Below are positions 61,009 through 64,000 of a DNA stretch of 64,000 bases, in pieces. Numbering within the stretch: position 1 is the first letter of the stretch; every line of letters begins with the position of its first letter. Source of the DNA: Robinsoniella peoriensis (GTDB lineage: Bacteria; Bacillota; Clostridia; Lachnospirales; Lachnospiraceae). Where the stretch lies: NCBI RefSeq assembly GCF_000797495.1, contig NZ_JTGN01000020.1:48886-112885 (forward strand), given 5' to 3'. A program made the position numbers and the translations under genes. The notes under the pieces were generated by a model. That model had not been told where the DNA came from and ran no database searches. It saw only the letters and a list, made by a program, of their open reading frames with translations.

Positions 61009-62093
61009 TACTTTGTTTTATTTAGTTTTTTAGCTCTCTTTTCGTCTGCCTTCTTCCAGCCTTCGTCATAGAACAGGGTATATTCTTCCCAGGCATCATC
61101 CCAGCTCTTGTATTCTTCGTCACCACGTTTATCCTTAAAATCATAATTTTCTGCAAGATACTTCCCCAGGTAAGCAGTCAGTTTTCTGGCTCCTTTGGAA
61201 TTCAGATGATTTGTATCACAAAAATCTGAGGTAAAATCAATACCCAACTCCCGGTACATCTCTTCCGTATTGAAATTGATGCCTGGAAAACCATTCTCTT
61301 CTGCAATCTGAAATGCCCGGTTAATGTGTTCCTGGTCTCCACTCCCAATACGTGTGGGAACAGCTGTAAATAAAAGCTGAATATCATTTTCTTTGGCATA
61401 ATTCATAATGTCAGTCAGAATCTTTAACTGTGTCTCACTCAGTTCCCCTATACTATTCGTAATAGTCGGTCCTTCTTTATCCCTGATCTTAAAAGCGGTC
61501 TGTTCATATACACCTTTCATCTTGGTAACCGGCTTTACAAAGTCTGTTTCACTCAATTCTTCCCACCTGGAATGATATTTCAAAAACGGAATATAATGGG
61601 ATATTTTATCATCTAAATCCGTTTCATCCTTTCGGTAATTCTCTGCAAATTCAAATGCATTATTGATGGCATCAAATCTATTTTCGGAAAACTGCATACT
61701 ATCTGTCAGACGCCTCACTTTATAGTCCCGCTCAATTAATTTACTCTCTCTAATTCCTCTAAGATCTATGATCGCAAGTTTTACATTCTGCTTCTTTTTT
61801 ACTTCTTTTAAAACATTAACAGTCAAATTCATAGGCTGAAGATCAGTCGACATGGAATAAACCGCAATCCCATGTTCATGCCAGGCAAGAGGTGCCACCC
61901 ATGCTCGTTCAACAACACTGTTGCCTATGTAAACCGCATCCCATGTATTTTCTTTTTCTTCCTTATAAAATGCACGGTAACGTGCGGTAGTCCCATCAGC
62001 AGCCGGGTGTACAAAAAGACTGTTCAATCCCCATAATATTCCGACCAGAAGCACAAAAAACACTGCTGTACGAAATGCTTGTTTCTTCGTCAT
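61008..62093 (-). CDS. SGNH-like membrane-anchored protein (DltD/AlgX-like)
   Basis: A 361-residue protein from the ATG at 62093, which follows GGAG. An N-terminal span (about residues 8-28) precedes an extracellular domain. The domain begins with WDAVYIGNSVVERAW, where Ser in GNSVVE fits block I of SGNH hydrolases. It ends with the CDTNHLNSKGARKLT motif carrying the Asp and His of the DxxH block. A highly charged tail (about 320-361) follows. The probable role is acylation or de-acylation of a surface polymer, but no MBOAT partner is nearby. Confidence 0.7.
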   Translation of the reverse strand: MTKKQAFRTAVFFVLLVGILWGLNSLFVHPAADGTTARYRAFYKEEKENTWDAVYIGNSVVERAWVAPLAWHEHGIAVYSMSTDLQPMNLTVNVLKEVKKKQNVKLAIIDLRGIRESKLIERDYKVRRLTDSMQFSENRFDAINNAFEFAENYRKDETDLDDKISHYIPFLKYHSRWEELSETDFVKPVTKMKGVYEQTAFKIRDKEGPTITNSIGELSETQLKILTDIMNYAKENDIQLLFTAVPTRIGSGDQEHINRAFQIAEENGFPGINFNTEEMYRELGIDFTSDFCDTNHLNSKGARKLTAYLGKYLAENYDFKDKRGDEEYKSWDDAWEEYTLFYDEGWKKADEKRAKKLNKTK

Positions 62094-62226
62094 ACTTATG
62101 TTCTCCAATTCATAAAAGCAAATATCATCCACAACTCATTCCCTGTTATAAAGTAGATCAAATAATGGTAATACTTTTAAGAGAATATCATAATTTACGT
62201 TACTTTGCAATATTTTCCGTCAAAAA

Positions 62227-62260
62227 TGGCAGTTGCAAGCATTTCAGCTTACAACTGCCA
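62227..62260 (-). terminator. Terminator of the HPr-like gene
   Basis: A 14-base stem TGGCAGTTGTAAGC with one mismatch is followed by ATTTTTG on the minus strand. Confidence 0.8.
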
Positions 62261-62285
62261 TTATAATATTTCACCTAATTTTTTA

Positions 62286-62513
62286 CTATGCTGCTATAGC
62301 ACCCGGAACCAATGTTTCCGCTACTGCCAGATCACTGTAACAGATTATTTCCACCGTCTTTTCAATTCCCAGACTTACCAGACCCATAATTGACTTGCCA
62401 TCAACCAGTACATGATCGTATTTTACATCAATATTATAATCGCATTTCTCAGCGCGGTCTACAAAAGCAAGTATGTCCTCCACGGAGGAGAATGTACAGG
62501 TGAACCGTTTCAT
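62286..62513 (-). CDS. HPr-like protein lacking the phosphorylatable histidine
   Basis: A 75-residue protein with the length and order of HPr. The regulatory-serine region KSIMGLVSLG (about residues 40-49) is almost identical to the PTS HPr consensus. The preceding segment has the usual helix (VEDILAFVDRAEKC). The active-site loop with His15 (GLHARPA) is absent and the N-terminus reads MKRFTCTFSSVEDI. It therefore cannot carry phosphate for sugar uptake like HPr, but could be bound or phosphorylated at Ser. It has its own ribosome site and terminator, suggesting a stand-alone regulatory protein. Confidence 0.8.
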   Translation of the reverse strand: MKRFTCTFSSVEDILAFVDRAEKCDYNIDVKYDHVLVDGKSIMGLVSLGIEKTVEIICYSDLAVAETLVPGAIAA

Positions 62514-62676
62514 AGAAATTCCTCCTTTCTAATCCTTATTTCTAAAATTTTTGTTTGTCTGCCTCTTTATTTTGATAGCTTTAGTATAATACTCTTTGGA
62601 TCAAAAAAGAATAGAAAAATCTTCTGAAAACGTGTAATTTTTTACGATCTTTTCCTCTACAGTTCGAATTTCTAAT

Positions 62677-62904
62677 TTAACTGAATAAAAAATACATAGC
62701 AATTACAACAACTGCTGTAATAAAGCCCGAACCGATTACATTGAAAATAGTTTGGTAAGGTCTTTTACCTGACTCCCGATTTTTTTCAATTTCATCCAGT
62801 CTTCTGCCTTCTGCAAAAGCTGCAATTTTTTTATAAGTTTGAATGTCATGGGTTGCCTTCTGCTTTTCAATACGAATTGTATAACACATGTTAATGACAA
62901 ACAA
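62677..62904 (-). CDS. Small hypothetical membrane protein, start uncertain
   Basis: From the TTG at 62904 the product has 75 residues, with a charged middle (YKKIAAFAEGRRLDEIEKNR) and a C-terminal membrane helix (about 55-75). The frame stays open upstream to about 62960 and would add another hydrophobic helix (FLYLDFVGIAIWIILFVI). No standard start codon lies there, so either an unusual start is used or the 5' end is lost. No family recognised. It lies downstream of tRNA-Pro. Confidence 0.55.
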   Translation of the reverse strand: MFVINMCYTIRIEKQKATHDIQTYKKIAAFAEGRRLDEIEKNRESGKRPYQTIFNVIGSGFITAVVVIAMYFLFS

Positions 62905-62997
62905 AATTATCCAGATTGCAATTCCAACAAAATCTAAATAAAGAAATAATGGAATGACCGATACTTTTTACATCCTTATTTTCAAACAAAAAAAAGA

Positions 62998-63028
62998 CCG
63001 GAAACCCTATATAACATAAGGTTTCCGG
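62998..63028 (-). terminator. Terminator of tRNA-Pro
   Basis: CCGGAAACC and GGTTTCCGG arms, extended by CTTAT/ATA pairing, are followed by CTTTTTTTT on the minus strand. Confidence 0.85.
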
Positions 63029-63044
63029 CGCCCCTGCCAAGGAA

Positions 63045-63118
63045 TCGAAGCGACGGGATTCGAACCCACGACCTCTGCGTCCCGAACGCAGCGCTCTACC
63101 AAACTGAGCCACGCTTCG
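63045..63118 (-). tRNA. tRNA-Pro (anticodon CGG)
   Basis: A 74-base cloverleaf on the minus strand. The acceptor stem CGAAGCG pairs with CGCTTCG, with discriminator A. The D-arm is GCTC-AGTTTGGTA-GAGC. The anticodon arm CTGCG-TTCGGGA-CGCAG gives CGG, which reads CCG. The T-arm is GTGGG-TTCGAAT-CCCGT. CCA is not encoded. Confidence 0.96.
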
Positions 63119-63392
63119 CTATTCAGCTTTATCATTATAGCATTGGATCGCTATAAAATCAAGTATTAATTTATAAACTTTTACATTTTTTTCAATTTAT
63201 TTTTTATATCATTTTAGACTTTTTTTTCAGGTACCGTACCACGCTTTCTAATATGTAAGTGCCAAATTTAGGCTTGATACCTTCTGGTCTAATCACACAG
63301 AGGCAGGATTGAAATCCTTACAAAAGTATCGAATTCTGTACCCTGCCCCGTGTATTTCCGGAAGTGGTGACGTTTCTATATCACTTCCTCTA
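63119..63392. other. Intergenic stretch without recognisable genes
   Basis: About 270 AT-rich bases between tRNA-Pro and MITE copy B. The tRNA promoter should lie at its left end. No convincing open frame, repeat or hairpin was found in the rest. Confidence 0.6.
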
Positions 63393-63558
63393 CTAGAGCG
63401 TGTTTGAAAATTGCTTTCTGACAGATGTGCGTCACAGTTTGTGGTAGATTTGTCCCGGATGAAGGGCGCGTAGCGGGCTACGCAACCTGAATTCGGGGCA
63501 AATATGCCGCAAAGTGGGGCGTGCAGATGGCAGGAATGAATTTTATAACACGCTCTAG
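63393..63558. mobile_element. MITE, copy B (166 bp)
   Basis: CTAG at both ends. The terminal repeats CTAGAGCGTGTTTGAAAATT (left) and AATTTTATAACACGCTCTAG (right, two mismatches) face inward. The body folds on itself around CGTAGCGGGCTACG. The left repeat is identical to the end of the IS that starts at 63555, and the two elements share one CTAG. Confidence 0.88.
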
Positions 63559-64000
63559 AGCGTGTTTGAAAATTAAAAGTTGCACAAAACAAATGTTTTG
63601 CATCCCCGTTTTATGGTAAAATAAAGAAAAAGGGGTGTTTTATATGTTGAGACGATATGAATTAACAGATGATGAATGGAATCATATAGTAACTTTACTT
63701 CCTCCTGAAAACACAGGAAAACCAGGTCGTCCCTCAAAAGAAAACCGTACCATGCTTAATGCAATGATTTGGCTGGCGCGAAGCGGAGCCCCATGGCGTG
63801 ATCTTCCTGAGCGTTATGGGCCATGGGAAAGTGTATACAGCCGTTTTCGTAAGTGGATTGATGCTGGCGTACTGGATAATATTTTTCGCGTTCTAAGCCT
63901 TGAAGCCGCATTGGAAGAACTTTCGTTAGATGCATCTATCGTTCAGGCGCACCAACATAGTGCAGGTGCAAAAAAAGGGGGCCTTCTAGCGAAATAGGAC
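63555..64000 (+). mobile_element. IS5-family insertion sequence, left end (continues beyond window)
   Basis: It begins with the terminal repeat CTAGAGCGTGTTTGAAAATT, followed by a 70-base leader and the first transposase frame. The right end is outside the window. CTAG as a shared border suggests insertion into CTAG targets. Confidence 0.8.
63644..63997 (+). CDS. IS5-family transposase, first frame (OrfA)
   Basis: A 117-residue product from the ATG at 63644 (AAAAGGGG upstream; a GTG at 63635 is too close). It is the N-terminal DUF4096-like part of IS5/IS427-group transposases: YELTDDEWNHIVTLLPP, GRPSKENRTMLNAMIWLARS and GAPWRDLPERYGPWESVY. LSLDASIVQAHQHSAGAKKG supplies the first catalytic Asp. 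The frame stops just after the run GCAAAAAAAGGGGGCC, a likely programmed frameshift site that would join it to OrfB with the remaining catalytic residues. Confidence 0.9.
   Translation: MLRRYELTDDEWNHIVTLLPPENTGKPGRPSKENRTMLNAMIWLARSGAPWRDLPERYGPWESVYSRFRKWIDAGVLDNIFRVLSLEAALEELSLDASIVQAHQHSAGAKKGGLLAK

Noticed and set aside
63293..63592. A 99-codon minus-strand frame over MITE copy B
   Set aside because: It runs across the non-coding palindromic MITE and has no ribosome site or recognisable domain.

Overview
The window looks like chromosome from an anaerobic gut Firmicute of the Lachnospiraceae type (Blautia/Ruminococcus/Clostridium-like). The basis is a low-GC genome with strong AGGAGG ribosome sites, several extracytoplasmic sugar ABC operons each paired with a YesM/YesN-type two-component system, an NrdG-like radical-SAM activase, the ybaB-recR-dnaX cluster, a long Gram-positive SRP RNA and VanRS-like signalling. 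No rRNA genes, CRISPR array or replication origin were seen.

Layout. 1-4.5 kb: sugar ABC operon 1 (binding lipoprotein, two permeases, start of a YesM kinase cut by the window edge), preceded by a 13-copy 13-bp tandem repeat. 4.6-7.8 kb: TetR regulator plus an ABC exporter. 7.8-21.2 kb: sugar operon 2 (kinase, response regulator, lipoprotein, two permeases, GH106-like enzyme, GH1, second GH106-like enzyme). 21.4-25.5 kb: housekeeping block recR, ybaB, dnaX, pfkA and tRNA-Ser. 25.5-27.8 kb: a decayed mobile island beside the tRNA, with a ligase-like pseudogene, a type I toxin-antitoxin locus, an internally deleted Fic protein and a small XRE repressor. 27.9-34 kb: isochorismatase-like hydrolase, iron alcohol dehydrogenase behind a MerR-style promoter, glycosyltransferase, VTT membrane protein and an OmpR-type two-component system. 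34.1-37.4 kb: GH31 glucosidase with a 25-bp repeat array at its 3' end, and a divergent AraC regulator. 37.4-41 kb: SRP RNA, tadA, NrdG-like activase and a repeat-containing protein. 41-49.7 kb: sugar operon 3 with a GH95 fucosidase and a divergent two-component system, then a second type I toxin. 49.9-55.2 kb: two Old Yellow Enzyme-type reductases under an AraC protein with two DNA-binding domains. 55.2-60 kb: GNAT, acylphosphatase-like protein, VanY-like peptidase, membrane protein and a VanRS-like pair. 60-64 kb: two copies of a 166-bp MITE, small membrane proteins, an SGNH-like protein, an HPr-like protein without the phosphorylatable histidine, tRNA-Pro, and the start of the IS5-family element whose ends match the MITE.

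How it works together. The three sugar operons share one design. A kinase with an extracellular sensor and an AraC-type response regulator would drive uptake by a binding lipoprotein and two permeases, with intracellular glycosidases (GH106-like, GH1, GH95) processing the imported glycans. No ATPase is encoded, so a shared MsmX-type ATPase elsewhere is expected. All three operons have a strong intercistronic hairpin just after the binding-protein gene.

The least ordinary content is the pair of tiny Hol-Tox/TxpA-like type I toxin loci, the tandem repeat arrays at 4.3 and 34.2 kb, the MITE/IS pair and the His-less HPr-like protein. None of these is proven to be a new system.
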